Of a stretch of 64,000 nt of DNA, positions 7,972 through 17,147 are shown one piece after another. Numbering within the stretch: position 1 is the stretch's first letter; every line of letters begins with the position of its first letter. This DNA is from GCA-2748575 sp965222725 (lineage in GTDB: Bacteria; Pseudomonadota; Gammaproteobacteria; Pseudomonadales; Ketobacteraceae). The DNA lies in contig OZ244969.1 of the NCBI GenBank assembly GCA_965222725.1, forward strand, positions 4,092,001 through 4,156,000, written 5' to 3'. The notes under the pieces were generated by a model, which had not been told where the DNA came from, did no database searches, and worked only from the letters and a program-made list of their open reading frames with translations. Both the position numbers and the translations under genes were made by a program.

Positions 7972-9568
7972 GCCACTGAATCGATTCAAGAAAGAATATA
8001 TAACAGGATTATCCGTACTGGTGGTGCTGATCCTGGCCTCGCTGTGGGCCGTGCAACAGGATTGGGCGTCACTGCTGTCCTCGTTGGCTTCGGACGAGGT
8101 CGCTGTTGCCAACGCCGATTTTATCGATGCCGGCCCCTTTAAAATAGCCGTATCGGTGCAACCGGAAACACCCCAGGTCGGTAAGAATCATATTGTGATT
8201 CAGGTACGCGATCCGGAGAACCAACCGTTAACCGGTGCCAAGGTGCGGGCCGTGGGTGAAATGCCAGCGATGGGCGCCATGCCCGCCATGTACGCCCAGG
8301 CCGATATCACCGAAACCTCTCCGGGTGTCTACCAGGGCGACTTCGAACTGGCGATGGCCGGAAGCTGGCCGCTGGCGGTGGACGTGGCCACTGACGAGGC
8401 TCATCACGTGGATCTGGCCTTTGATATGGCCACCAGCCGCAAGGGCATCCAACTCACCACGGCAACGCCTGCTGGCGATGTGGCTTATCACACCTGTTCT
8501 ATGCACCCATCCGTAAAATCAGCCACACCAGGCACCTGCCCGATTTGCGGCATGGATCTGGTGCCGGTGACCCGCGAGGAACTGCAAAGTGGCAGCGTGA
8601 TGGTGGACGAAACCCGACGTCAGACCATCGGTGTCAAAACCGGCGAAGTAATCCGGGCTCCATTTGCGGTACCTATTCGCCTGCAAGGGGAAGTCAGCTA
8701 CGACCAAACACGGTTAATCGATATCAGCCTGCGTTTCGATGGCTGGATCGGCGAATTGAACGCGGATTTCGAAGGCAAGCCCCTGCGTAAAGGCGATATT
8801 CTTTTTACCGTCTACAGCCCGGAACTCCTGTCCTTGCAAGAGGAATATCTGGAAACGCTCAAGCGCGGTCGGAACAGTGCAGGAGAGCAGCGCATGGCGC
8901 TGATCGCCGCCAGCCGCAAACGCCTGATACTGTGGGGGCTCAACGCCGCGCAAATCACCTGGCTGGAAAAACAGGGCAAGGCGCAGGACTATGTGCCCAT
9001 CTTCGCACCGAGCGATGGGGTGGTCATCGACAAACACATCGTCAGCGGTTCGGCCTTCAAACGTGGACAGGCGCTGCTGCGTCTGGCAGATCTGTCTGCC
9101 CTTTGGATCGAAACCTTTGCCTACGAACGGGACCTGCCCCTGATCGAGTCGGGCATGAAGGCCAGTATCCGGATCACCAACCAGCCCTGGCGCGAGTTTG
9201 TAGCCGAGGTGATGCAGGTCGATCCTTTTCTGCAGGACCACACCCGCACCGCTCGCGTGCGCTTGGCGGTGGACAACCGCGACGGGCAGCTCCAGCCCGG
9301 TCTCTTTGCCCAAGTTACGCTGCACGCCGATTTCGGTGAAATGCTGCTGATCCCCGAGGATGCCGTGCTGGTTTCCGGCGAGAAGCGCATCGTGTTTCTC
9401 GATATGGGCGACGGCCGGTTAAAACCGGTCAGCATCCGCACCGGCTACAGCGATGGCGAACACGTCGTGGTGCGCCGGGGATTGCAGGAAGGCGACAAGA
9501 TCGTTACTTCCGGCAACTTCCTGATTGCGGCGGAAAGCAAACTTAAAACGGGAGGTGCTCAATGGTAG
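7964..9568 (+). CDS. CusB-type RND periplasmic adaptor with FixH/YtkA-like and metal-binding domains
   Basis: Membrane-fusion protein joining the CusA-like pump to the outer-membrane channel. ATG 7964 has GAGGGA just upstream and overlaps the channel gene by 8 bases; ATG 7949 is the alternative. After one N-terminal membrane anchor comes a beta-sandwich resembling FixH/YtkA (about residues 45-150, with MPAMGAMPAMYAQ). A short heavy-metal-binding domain follows, HTCSMHPSV...GTCPICGMDLVP (about 165-195), in which Cys, Met and His can bind Cu(I)/Ag(I). The usual hairpin, lipoyl and beta-barrel domains follow. The first-domain addition makes it longer than E. coli CusB. The 3' end overlaps the pump gene by 7 bases. 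Confidence 0.9.
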   Translation: MTKPLNRFKKEYITGLSVLVVLILASLWAVQQDWASLLSSLASDEVAVANADFIDAGPFKIAVSVQPETPQVGKNHIVIQVRDPENQPLTGAKVRAVGEMPAMGAMPAMYAQADITETSPGVYQGDFELAMAGSWPLAVDVATDEAHHVDLAFDMATSRKGIQLTTATPAGDVAYHTCSMHPSVKSATPGTCPICGMDLVPVTREELQSGSVMVDETRRQTIGVKTGEVIRAPFAVPIRLQGEVSYDQTRLIDISLRFDGWIGELNADFEGKPLRKGDILFTVYSPELLSLQEEYLETLKRGRNSAGEQRMALIAASRKRLILWGLNAAQITWLEKQGKAQDYVPIFAPSDGVVIDKHIVSGSAFKRGQALLRLADLSALWIETFAYERDLPLIESGMKASIRITNQPWREFVAEVMQVDPFLQDHTRTARVRLAVDNRDGQLQPGLFAQVTLHADFGEMLLIPEDAVLVSGEKRIVFLDMGDGRLKPVSIRTGYSDGEHVVVRRGLQEGDKIVTSGNFLIAAESKLKTGGAQW

Positions 9569-12500
9569 ATCCAAAACAGCACCCGACTAACGCCTCGCAG
9601 GAACAAGCCCAAAGTTGGGTGCAACGACTGATTGCCTACTGTGCCAACAAACCGGGGATCACCATTTTGTTGGTACTGATTATGGCCGTGTGGGGATACC
9701 GCAGTTTTTTCCAGTTACCGCTGGATGCCATCCCGGATCTGTCCGATGCCCAGGTCATCGTCTACACGGAATGGGCCGGGCGCAGTCCTGATCTGGTGGA
9801 AGATCAGATCACCTATCCACTGACCACCGCCTTGCTCTCGGTACCGAACGTGCGTTTCGTGCGTGGTCAGAGTTTTCTCGGATCGAGTTTTGTCTATGTC
9901 ATCTTCGAGGACGGCACCGATATCTACTGGGCGCGTTCGCGGGTGCTGGAATACCTGAACACCGTCGCCAGCCAGTTGCCGGATAACGTGCAACCGACCC
10001 TGGGGCCGGATGCCACCGGCGTGGGCTGGGTGTTTCAGTACGCCTTGGTGGATAAAACCGGACAGCACGACCTGGCGGAACTGCGGGCCATCCAAGACTT
10101 CAAGCTACGCTATTGGTTGAGCGCCATCGACGGCGTGGCGGAGGTAGCTTCCATCGGCGGTTTTGTCAAGGAATACCAGGTGCAGATCGATCCCCACCGA
10201 TTGGCCGGGTTCGACATACCATTGAATAAAGTGATCGAAGCGATACGCCGCTCCAACAACGATGTCGGTGGCCGGGTGCTGGAAATCGCTGGCCACGAGC
10301 ACTTTATTCGCGGCCGGGGTTATTTGAAGTCCAAGGCGGACCTGGAAAAAGTGGTGATTAGCGTAGACAAAAACCATGTACCGATCAAGTTATCTCAGGT
10401 GGCCGATATTACCCTCGGTCCTGCAATGCAGCGCGGCCTGGCGGAACTGGACGGCGAAGGCCAGACCGTCGGCGGCATTGTAGTGATGCGCTACGGCGAG
10501 AATGCCCTGAACGTGATTAACAGGGTCAAGCAGCGCCTTGAGGAAGTACAAGCCGGTCTGCCAGAGGGCGTGGAAGTAGTGATCACCTACGACCGCTCTG
10601 ATCTGATCGAGCGGGCCATCGACACGCTCAGGCACACGCTGATCGAAGAGATGATCGTGGTTTCCCTGATCCTTGTCGTCTTCTTGCTGCACGTGCGCTC
10701 GGCCCTGGTGGCCTGTATCACCCTGCCAATTGCCATTCTGCTGTCGTTTATCCCCATGGCGTTTCAAGGGCTGACGGCCAATATCATGTCCCTCGGCGGT
10801 ATCGCTGTCGCCATCGGCGCCATGGTGGATGCCGCCGTGGTGATGATCGACAACGTGCATAAAAGATTGAGTCAGGAGCATGAACCCGTTGATCGCAAAG
10901 CCTTGATTATCCGTGCCATGCAGGACGTAGGACCTAGCATCTTTTTCTCGCTGCTGATCATTACCATCTCCTTTATCCCGGTATTCTCGCTGGAAGCCAC
11001 CGAAGGCCGACTATTCAAGCCGCTGGCCTTCACCAAGACCTACAGCATGGCCTTCGCGGCGATCTTGTCGGTTACCCTGATCCCGGCACTGGCGGTACTA
11101 CTGGTGCGCGGCAAGATCCACTCCGAGCGCAATCCGGTCAATCGCGCTCTGGTGGCCCTGTTCCTGCCGATGATCCGCTTTTGCATTCGTTTCCGCTGGC
11201 CCGTGGTCACCGTGGCAGTGCTGTCGCTGATCCTGACATGGCCCATTGCCCGACAACTGGGCAACGAGTTTATGCCGCCGCTGAATGAAGGCAGTATTCT
11301 CTATATGCCCACCGCATTGCCGGGAATGTCCATCACCGAAGCCGGTAAGGTGTTGCAGAGCATGGACGAACAACTCAAGACCTTTCCTGAAGTGGAAAGG
11401 GTGTTCGGTAAGGTAGGCCGCTCCACCAGTGCTACCGATCCGGCGCCGCTGTCCATGGTGGAAACTTTAGTCACCCTCAAACCCAAAGACCAGTGGCGTG
11501 AAGGCTTGACCTGGGACGACCTGATCGCCGAAATGGACGAAAAACTGCGCTACCCCGGCATGCCCAATATTTGGTGGATGCCAATCCAGACCCGTACTGA
11601 AATGCTGGCCACCGGCATTCGCAGCACCCTGGGGATCAAAGTATTTGGCGATGAACTCGACCAGATCGAGGAAACTGCTGTGGCCATTGAACGGGCATTG
11701 CAGGATGACCCGCGCACCGCGCCTTACACCCGCAGCGCCTTTGCCGAACGGCTGACCGGTGGCTATTTCCTCGATTTCGACATAAACCGGGATGCCGCTG
11801 CCCGCTATGGCCTCAATGTGCAGGACGTGCAAGAGGTGCTGATGGCCGCCGTCGGCGGCATGCCGGCAACGCAAACGGTGGAGGGGCGTGAACGCTACCA
11901 GGTGATGGTGCGTTACGCGCGGGATTACCGCGACTCCATCGATAACCTCGAAAAAGTGCTGGTGCCTACCCAAACCGGCACCCAGGTACCTATCACCGAG
12001 GTGGCCGATATCGAATTCCGTACTGGTGCACCCATGATCCGTAACGAGGACGGCCAACTGGTGGGTTTCGTCTTTGTGGATCTCAAGGGCGATCTGGGCG
12101 TGGCCGATTATGTGAACCAGGCAAAGCAAGTGGTAGCTGAACAGGTCGCACTACCGACCGGCTATAGGCTCGGCTGGGCGGGTCAGTTCCAGTATTTCGA
12201 GCGCGCCAAGGCCAAGCTGCAATGGGTGGTACCGGCCACTTTGCTCGCAGTTCTTCTAATGCTTTACCTGCACCGAGGCCGCTTCAGTGACACCCTGTTT
12301 GTGCTCAGCGCCATGCCCTTCGCGTTGATTGGTTCCATCTGGTTGCTGTATGCACTGGACTACAAGCTGAGTGTTGCCGTCTGGGTGGGCATGATCGCCC
12401 TGGCCGGACTGGCCGCCGAGATGGGGCTATTGATGCTGCACTATCTGGATCACGGCTTGAAGGAGGCGCAGTCGCGAGTGGCGCACATGAGCCAGACACT

Positions 12501-12768
12501 GTTTTTTGAAGAAGTCGCCATGGGCGCTGCTCAGCGTATCCGCCCAATGCTAATGACCAGCCTGACACTGCTGATATCGCTCATTCCGATCATGCTCAGT
12601 GACGGTACCGGCGCCGATGTTATGAAGCGCATCGCCGCACCGATGCTGGGTGGTACCTTGTCGGCCTTGATCGCGGTGTTATTGGTGTTTCCAGCGCTGT
12701 TTGTGTTGTGGAAAACGCCGATAATTAGCAAAAAGAACCAATGGGAGCCAACTCATGAAAAGGGGTGA
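9562..12768 (+). CDS. CusA-type heavy-metal RND pump
   Basis: Inner-membrane proton-driven pump of 1068 residues, the full HME-RND length with twelve membrane helices and two large periplasmic loops. The TM4 region reads GGIAVAIGAMVDAAVVMIDN; VDAA in place of VDGA/VDGS is the form found in monovalent (Cu+/Ag+) pumps, unlike the CzcA at 17148. The periplasmic part has Met-rich positions, WWMPIQTRTEMLATGIRS and LYMPTALPGMS, at the places where E. coli CusA uses Met to bind Cu(I). It is the last gene of the four-gene Cu/Ag-type operon. No CusF-like gene or copper two-component system is seen nearby. Confidence 0.93.
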   Translation: MVDPKQHPTNASQEQAQSWVQRLIAYCANKPGITILLVLIMAVWGYRSFFQLPLDAIPDLSDAQVIVYTEWAGRSPDLVEDQITYPLTTALLSVPNVRFVRGQSFLGSSFVYVIFEDGTDIYWARSRVLEYLNTVASQLPDNVQPTLGPDATGVGWVFQYALVDKTGQHDLAELRAIQDFKLRYWLSAIDGVAEVASIGGFVKEYQVQIDPHRLAGFDIPLNKVIEAIRRSNNDVGGRVLEIAGHEHFIRGRGYLKSKADLEKVVISVDKNHVPIKLSQVADITLGPAMQRGLAELDGEGQTVGGIVVMRYGENALNVINRVKQRLEEVQAGLPEGVEVVITYDRSDLIERAIDTLRHTLIEEMIVVSLILVVFLLHVRSALVACITLPIAILLSFIPMAFQGLTANIMSLGGIAVAIGAMVDAAVVMIDNVHKRLSQEHEPVDRKALIIRAMQDVGPSIFFSLLIITISFIPVFSLEATEGRLFKPLAFTKTYSMAFAAILSVTLIPALAVLLVRGKIHSERNPVNRALVALFLPMIRFCIRFRWPVVTVAVLSLILTWPIARQLGNEFMPPLNEGSILYMPTALPGMSITEAGKVLQSMDEQLKTFPEVERVFGKVGRSTSATDPAPLSMVETLVTLKPKDQWREGLTWDDLIAEMDEKLRYPGMPNIWWMPIQTRTEMLATGIRSTLGIKVFGDELDQIEETAVAIERALQDDPRTAPYTRSAFAERLTGGYFLDFDINRDAAARYGLNVQDVQEVLMAAVGGMPATQTVEGRERYQVMVRYARDYRDSIDNLEKVLVPTQTGTQVPITEVADIEFRTGAPMIRNEDGQLVGFVFVDLKGDLGVADYVNQAKQVVAEQVALPTGYRLGWAGQFQYFERAKAKLQWVVPATLLAVLLMLYLHRGRFSDTLFVLSAMPFALIGSIWLLYALDYKLSVAVWVGMIALAGLAAEMGLLMLHYLDHGLKEAQSRVAHMSQTLFFEEVAMGAAQRIRPMLMTSLTLLISLIPIMLSDGTGADVMKRIAAPMLGGTLSALIAVLLVFPALFVLWKTPIISKKNQWEPTHEKG

Positions 12769-12797
12769 TCACTGATTTTTAAGTTCTCGCACGATTG

Positions 12798-12825
12798 GTA
12801 TGGCTTGCGTACACGCAAGCCATAC
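12798..12825 (+). terminator. strong hairpin after cusA
   Basis: A perfect 13-bp inverted repeat, GTATGGCTTGCGT and its complement, with a 2-base loop begins 29 bases after the cusA stop. No U-tract follows, so it may be a processing or attenuating hairpin or an operator rather than a classical terminator. Confidence 0.5.
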
Positions 12826-12859
12826 TTATGTTCAGAAAAACGGCCTTACAAACGACGGA

Positions 12860-13048
12860 AGGGCGAGTGGATTTACCGGCTGGATATCGGCTGGGCTGGG
12901 TGGGCATGAAAGCCATGGCCGGATGCCCGCCGAACTGGTCTTATTGATGTTGCATAACCTGGATTTCGCACTGGACGATACCAAGGAAATGGAGGCAACC
13001 GCGTTAACCTTATTGCTTTTACCGTATCCGGTCTATTTGCGCTTTTGA
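12860..13048 (+). pseudogene. decayed 3' fragment of a second cusA-like gene
   Basis: The DNA here is a broken copy of cusA segments. GGATTTACCGGCTGGAT with GGCTGGGCTGGG matches the pump's LPTGYRLGWAG region. Immediately after, GTGGGCATGAAAGCCATGGC through TTGATGTTGCATAACCTGGA matches VGMIALAGLAAEMGLLMLHYLD. The end reads EATALTLLLLPYPVYLRF, like the last helix of such pumps. The intervening parts are deleted and frames are broken. The most likely origin is a former second RND pump gene or a tandem duplication of the intact one upstream. Confidence 0.6.
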
Positions 13049-13261
13049 CAGCACGTTCGCTCACGTTTTAAACGCAAGGGCGTAATGCTGGAATAAAGTC
13101 AGTAGTACCGATTAGCAAATCATTGCCACATCAACACTGAAAGCCAAGTAAGCTGAAACAGAGATTCAGGAGCAAGGATGCACAAGAAGCATGAGTCATC
13201 TCGAAGTTTTACAGGAATACAATTTGCTTTGAATGAAAATAGAAAAAGGGAGAGAAGAGAT

Positions 13262-14473
13262 ATGACAGATTTTTTGACTCAATGGCAACAAGCGGCCCAA
13301 ACTTCTGTGGGACTATTTTGGATGGCTTTCTGGGCATTCGGCCTGGGTTACCTGATTAGCTCAATGATCCAAGTGTTTGTTACCAAAGAGAGAATGCAAA
13401 AATCCATGGGAAAAACAGGGCCAAAGAGCGTCGCACTGGGTGCTTTCTTTGGCTTTATTTCCAGCTCCTGCTCGTTTGCAGCTTTGTCGACGACACGTGC
13501 CTTATTTACAAAAGGTAGCGGCCTAATTCCGTCGCTTGCCTTTATGCTGGCTTCTACCAATTTAGTGGTGGAACTGGGCATTGTCATTGCGATATTTTTG
13601 GGGTGGCAATTTGTTGTGGGCGAATATGTCGGCGGGCTTTTATTAATTCTTTTTGTTTGGTTGTTAGTCAATCTGACCCGTAAAAAAGGGCTTGAAGAAA
13701 AGGCGAGAGAACATGCCAAAAAAGCGGAGAGCGGCCATGATCAATCAAATAGCGAGGAGAAAAGCTGGAAAGTAAAAATAATGAGTAAAGCGGGTTGGTA
13801 TCAGGTCGCAAGCCAGTACGTTATGGAGTGGAAGATGGTCTGGAAGGATGTGACCGTGGGATTTACAGTAGCCGGTATCATTGCGGTATTTGTCCCCACA
13901 GAATTTTTTCAATCACTGTTCATTGGTGCTGGACAGGAATCGAACTCGTTCCTACAGATTATCGCACAAGCGATCGTAGGTCCGGTTGCGGCTTTTTTTA
14001 CTTTTATTGGTTCCATGGGCAACATTCCTTTGGCGGCCGTGCTATTCGGCCAAGGTGTCAGTTTCGCTGGAGTGATGGCTTTTATTTTTAGTGACCTAGT
14101 AGTCTTTCCAGTGCTGCGCATTCACGCGCAGTATTACGGATGGAAAATGGCCATCTATATTTTGCTTATCCTTCTTTGCGCGCTTGTCAGCGTGTCTTTA
14201 ATTATGCACTACGGGTTCGATCTGTTGGGACTGTTGCCTGAGCCTTCCGAATCCAAATCGATGGCAGATCGGGAATTTTTTAAAATTAACTACTCTTTTT
14301 TCTTAAACTTAATATTTATCGCTCTCTCGGGAGTATTTATATGTTGGTGGTATTCGAAAAAAGAAGGGTCGATGTCAACAGATAGAAGTATAGGTGACTG
14401 GATATTGCTGGTGTTTACAATCATTGCTTATGCTTGGCTTGCGACCGGTTTGGTATTGCTTCCGCTTGTATAA
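13262..14473 (+). CDS. ArsP/DUF318-type permease
   Basis: A 403-residue polytopic membrane protein of the permease family that includes ArsP (organoarsenical efflux) and related uncharacterised metal-island permeases. ATG 13262 is chosen because GGGAGAGAAGAGAT lies just upstream; the open frame from 13178 adds a basic stretch that does not look like this family. Membrane helices fall in two blocks separated by a charged cytoplasmic loop (about residues 140-170, KKGLEEKAREHAKKAES). The family-typical segments GAFFGFISSSCSFAALSTT and LASTNLVVELG are in the first block, and the second block has a related GPVAAFFTFIGSMGNIPLAAV. Its substrate is unknown; no arsR or arsC is near. Confidence 0.8.
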   Translation: MTDFLTQWQQAAQTSVGLFWMAFWAFGLGYLISSMIQVFVTKERMQKSMGKTGPKSVALGAFFGFISSSCSFAALSTTRALFTKGSGLIPSLAFMLASTNLVVELGIVIAIFLGWQFVVGEYVGGLLLILFVWLLVNLTRKKGLEEKAREHAKKAESGHDQSNSEEKSWKVKIMSKAGWYQVASQYVMEWKMVWKDVTVGFTVAGIIAVFVPTEFFQSLFIGAGQESNSFLQIIAQAIVGPVAAFFTFIGSMGNIPLAAVLFGQGVSFAGVMAFIFSDLVVFPVLRIHAQYYGWKMAIYILLILLCALVSVSLIMHYGFDLLGLLPEPSESKSMADREFFKINYSFFLNLIFIALSGVFICWWYSKKEGSMSTDRSIGDWILLVFTIIAYAWLATGLVLLPLV

Positions 14474-14554
14474 TTACGATTCCATTGTCACCAGAGCCAC
14501 ACCGACAGAAAGCTTACCTGAAACAGTCGCTTTAAAATCCCCAGAAGAGAGCGT

Positions 14555-14912
14555 TATGCTTGATATGGTTGACGAAAAGGGATTGATCCGAACAAGGGCC
14601 AGCGGAACGCTGGAAAGTGCAGACTTTGAGCGATTTATTCCCTGGTTGAGCGCATTGCGGCGCGTGAACCGCATTCGGTTCCAATGCTCATCGACCTCGC
14701 GCCAGATTTCTCTGGCTGAATGAGGCTATCGCGGTTGGGTTCTTGGTGACGGGTTTGATCGGTGACTCAAACGCGCTGATCGCCAATGGACTTGATAATT
14801 CTTCCGACGCTCGGCGGCTCGGGAACGCGTGGACTTTGAACTGATGAAATAGCAAGGAGGCTGGAATAATGATGCTACCGTTTGGGAGTACATCGAGGAA
14901 GGACAGCAATAA
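14555..14912 (+). pseudogene. decayed SpoIIAA/STAS-like (DUF3478-type) gene
   Basis: Pieces of one small gene remain in different frames. MLDMVDEKGLIRTRASGTLE and SADFERFIPWLSALRR come first (from 14555). After a frameshift PMLIDLAPDFSG follows (about 14681-14718), and at the end NDATVWEYIEEGQQ with a stop (about 14868-14912). The order and spacing fit the SpoIIAA-like STAS family, with its core strand LLIDL and a final amphipathic helix. Stop codons interrupt the middle. A second remnant of the same ending is at 5840-5873. Confidence 0.6.
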
Positions 14913-14999
14913 TACGCATCAATCATTCTGATGGAAAAATGAGCTTATTGCTGAACGCTGAATCCCTAAGAAAGGGAAAGTAAATCCGCAGGATCGACA

Positions 15000-15326
15000 T
15001 CATCTCGGTGCAAACATGATAATGCCCATCCCTAACAAGGTGATGGCCACGCCTACAAAATCCCACAGATGCGGGCGAATCCCATCCACACCCCACAACC
15101 ACAGTATGGCCACCGAAACATAGACGCCGCCATAGGCCGCATAAACCCGGCCCGCTGCGGTTGGATGAAGAGACAGTAGCCAGGCAAACAGCGCCAGGCT
15201 GAACGCTGCCGGCAGCAAAACCCATGCGGATGCCGATTTCTTCAGCCAGAGGTATGGAAGATAACAGCCAACTATTTCCGCAATAGCGGTGATGATGAAC
15301 AAACCGAGCGTGGAAAGTATGGACAT
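15000..15326 (-). CDS. YnfA/UPF0060-family small membrane protein
   Basis: A 108-residue protein with four predicted membrane helices, the size and pattern of YnfA. ATG 15326 is preceded by AAGAGAAC. Recognisable segments are AEIVGCYLPYLWLKK in helix 1-2 and GRVYAAYGGVYVSVAILWLW in helix 3. Family members resemble small multidrug-resistance proteins but their role is poorly defined. It begins 14 bases after the czcD stop and is almost certainly cotranscribed with it, as is often seen in metal-resistance islands. Confidence 0.88.
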   Translation of the reverse strand: MSILSTLGLFIITAIAEIVGCYLPYLWLKKSASAWVLLPAAFSLALFAWLLSLHPTAAGRVYAAYGGVYVSVAILWLWGVDGIRPHLWDFVGVAITLLGMGIIMFAPR

Positions 15327-15340
15327 ACGAAGTTCTCTTG

Positions 15341-16258
15341 TTAGTGCTGATCCGTTTGGCTGGGCACGGGTTGATCCCGGCAAGCTTCTTCGGTCAGCTC
15401 GATTTCAATGGTGGTGTGAGCCAGCGGGTATTGTTCGAGCGCCATGGCTATGGATTGCTTGATGGCACAGTAATTGTCAGGGCCAAAACCGCCGTCGTGA
15501 TCCGCTACGATATGGGCCGTCAGTACATGCTGTTCACCATCCAGGGACCAGAGGTGCTGGTGATGAATCTCGCTGACACCATCAATAGCAAGTAGCTTGT
15601 GCTCAATCTCTTTGTGAAGTGCCTTATCTGGTACCGCCTGGAAAAACAGCTTACCGGTCACCCAAAAATTCCGAATCACATTAAGTAGAATAAACAGAGT
15701 GAATCCCACCGATAACAATGGATCGAGAATAGGCCAGTCGGCAAACTGCAATACGATTGAGATAATCAGCACCGCCAGCCAGCCCAGCACATCTTCCAAC
15801 AGGTGCCAGTTCAATATCTTTTCGTTTAGCGTATCTCCCTTGCTAAGGCGATATGCAGCAATTCCGTTGACGGTAACGCCCAAAATCGCCAGTGCTAACA
15901 TGCCCTCGGTGACGGGCATCACTGGGTTGGCCAGTCGGGGAATTGCCTCGCTTAATACCCATATCGATCCGGCAATCAGCACCAAACTGTTGATCAAAGC
16001 CCCAAACAGCGATAATCGCCGATAGCCATAGGTGAATTCGCTATCGGCGGATTTTTTCCCCAGGCGGTTCAATAGCCAGGCGCTACCGATCGACAGGCTG
16101 TCCCCCAAATCATGAACCGCATCGGCCATGATAGCCGTACTGTTAGTTAACCAACCACCAACAAATTCAATAATGGTAAAGATTACGTTCAGGAAGAACG
16201 CCATTCCTATCCGGCTGGCGCTCTCATCTTTGAGGTGCGAGTGATCGTGTTGGGCCAT
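15341..16258 (-). CDS. czcD: CzcD-type cation diffusion facilitator
   Basis: Inner-membrane Zn/Co/Cd-proton antiporter of 305 residues. The N-terminus is His-rich (MAQHDHSHLKDE). TM2 has ADAVHDLGDSLSIG, where His and Asp form the zinc site of CzcD/ZitB-like proteins, and the TM5 segment has HLLEDVLGW. A complete cytoplasmic ferredoxin-like C-terminal domain includes HHQHLWSLDGEQHVLTAHI, which binds regulatory zinc in this family. The two shorter HMA-CDF proteins in this window lack that domain. It heads a two-gene unit with ynfA. Confidence 0.92.
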   Translation of the reverse strand: MAQHDHSHLKDESASRIGMAFFLNVIFTIIEFVGGWLTNSTAIMADAVHDLGDSLSIGSAWLLNRLGKKSADSEFTYGYRRLSLFGALINSLVLIAGSIWVLSEAIPRLANPVMPVTEGMLALAILGVTVNGIAAYRLSKGDTLNEKILNWHLLEDVLGWLAVLIISIVLQFADWPILDPLLSVGFTLFILLNVIRNFWVTGKLFFQAVPDKALHKEIEHKLLAIDGVSEIHHQHLWSLDGEQHVLTAHIVADHDGGFGPDNYCAIKQSIAMALEQYPLAHTTIEIELTEEACRDQPVPSQTDQH

Positions 16259-16311
16259 TGGTATTCCTTATTGGTGCAACGGGTGATATTAAATCAGGAA
16301 TTTAGTATTTC

Positions 16312-16992
16312 TTATGACTTTCTACCTTCGATAATCATTCCCGCCCCATTTAAATAATGTTCTTCTCTCAGTCCAATAAGACGCTCTCTTAGCACGCCTT
16401 TTCCACGAGCCCACTTCGCTTCCAGCTTTGCGTTATCCAGGTCTTCAGCAGAATCGATACCGGCATACTGAAGAACGATTCTATAAACTGGATATAGCCA
16501 TCGTAACAGGCCCTTATCAGGGCGTGATTTCTCAAAATCCATTGTTGCGAATCTTCCGCCGGGCCGCATCAGGTCCGCGATTCGGTTCAGCGACGCCTCC
16601 AGATCATAGACAATACCAAGGCACCATATCGCGGTAACGGCATCGACTAGTTCTGTTACCCTGTCAAGGCGCGCGGCATCATCGCAAATGAGTTCAATGT
16701 TTCGCCATCCCTCCGTTCGAATGCGTCGTTGTGCCTGCTCCAGCATGCCCTCTGAGTAATCAACCCCAATTATCTTTCCCTGCTTCCCAACCCGCTCAAC
16801 AAGCAGTGGGAAATTACGACCGGTACCGCAACCAACATCAAGCACGGTGGCTCCGCTAATGTCACCCAGCAAGTTAATCGTATGGCTGCGATACTTCTCA
16901 AGCTTCAGGATTCGCCCGAACACGATGTCGGTCAGCCGATCATAGTATCGTGCAGCGCCATCATAGTTTTCTGAGACCTCATCTAATTTCAT
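16312..16992 (-). CDS. class I SAM-dependent methyltransferase
   Basis: A 226-residue UbiE/arsenite-methylase-like fold enzyme. Motif I is VLDVGCGTGRNFPLL (about residues 50-64), the acidic end of strand 2 is GVDYSEGML, and RPGGRFATMDFEK forms post-I/IV. No Cys pattern typical of arsenite methyltransferase is present (few Cys: GCGTG, IELICDD, IWCLG), so arsenic is not supported. The substrate is unknown. It stands between the czcCBA operon and czcD, on the same strand as both. Confidence 0.82.
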   Translation of the reverse strand: MKLDEVSENYDGAARYYDRLTDIVFGRILKLEKYRSHTINLLGDISGATVLDVGCGTGRNFPLLVERVGKQGKIIGVDYSEGMLEQAQRRIRTEGWRNIELICDDAARLDRVTELVDAVTAIWCLGIVYDLEASLNRIADLMRPGGRFATMDFEKSRPDKGLLRWLYPVYRIVLQYAGIDSAEDLDNAKLEAKWARGKGVLRERLIGLREEHYLNGAGMIIEGRKS

Positions 16993-17108
16993 CGCATTTC
17001 CTCCATTCAGCCCGACGAAAAAGTGTCTGGTGGTCGCATTGTTTAATGCCCGCAGTTGTAGTCAGAAAGATCATGTTGATGCACTGGATATTTCTTAGGT
17101 ATCAAGCA

Positions 17109-17141
17109 TACCTACCCTGACCGCAAAGGTAAGGGCAGGTA
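17109..17141 (-). terminator. hairpin downstream of czcA
   Basis: TACCTACCCTGACC and GGTAAGGGCAGGTA pair with two mismatches around a 5-base loop, starting just after the czcA stop on the minus strand. No clear U-tract follows, so its strength as a terminator is uncertain. Confidence 0.5.
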
Positions 17142-17147
17142 CAACGT

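Noticed and set aside
13178..13261. A longer N-terminus for the ArsP-like permease
   Set aside because: The extra 28 residues are polar and basic and a strong ribosome site stands directly before ATG 13262.
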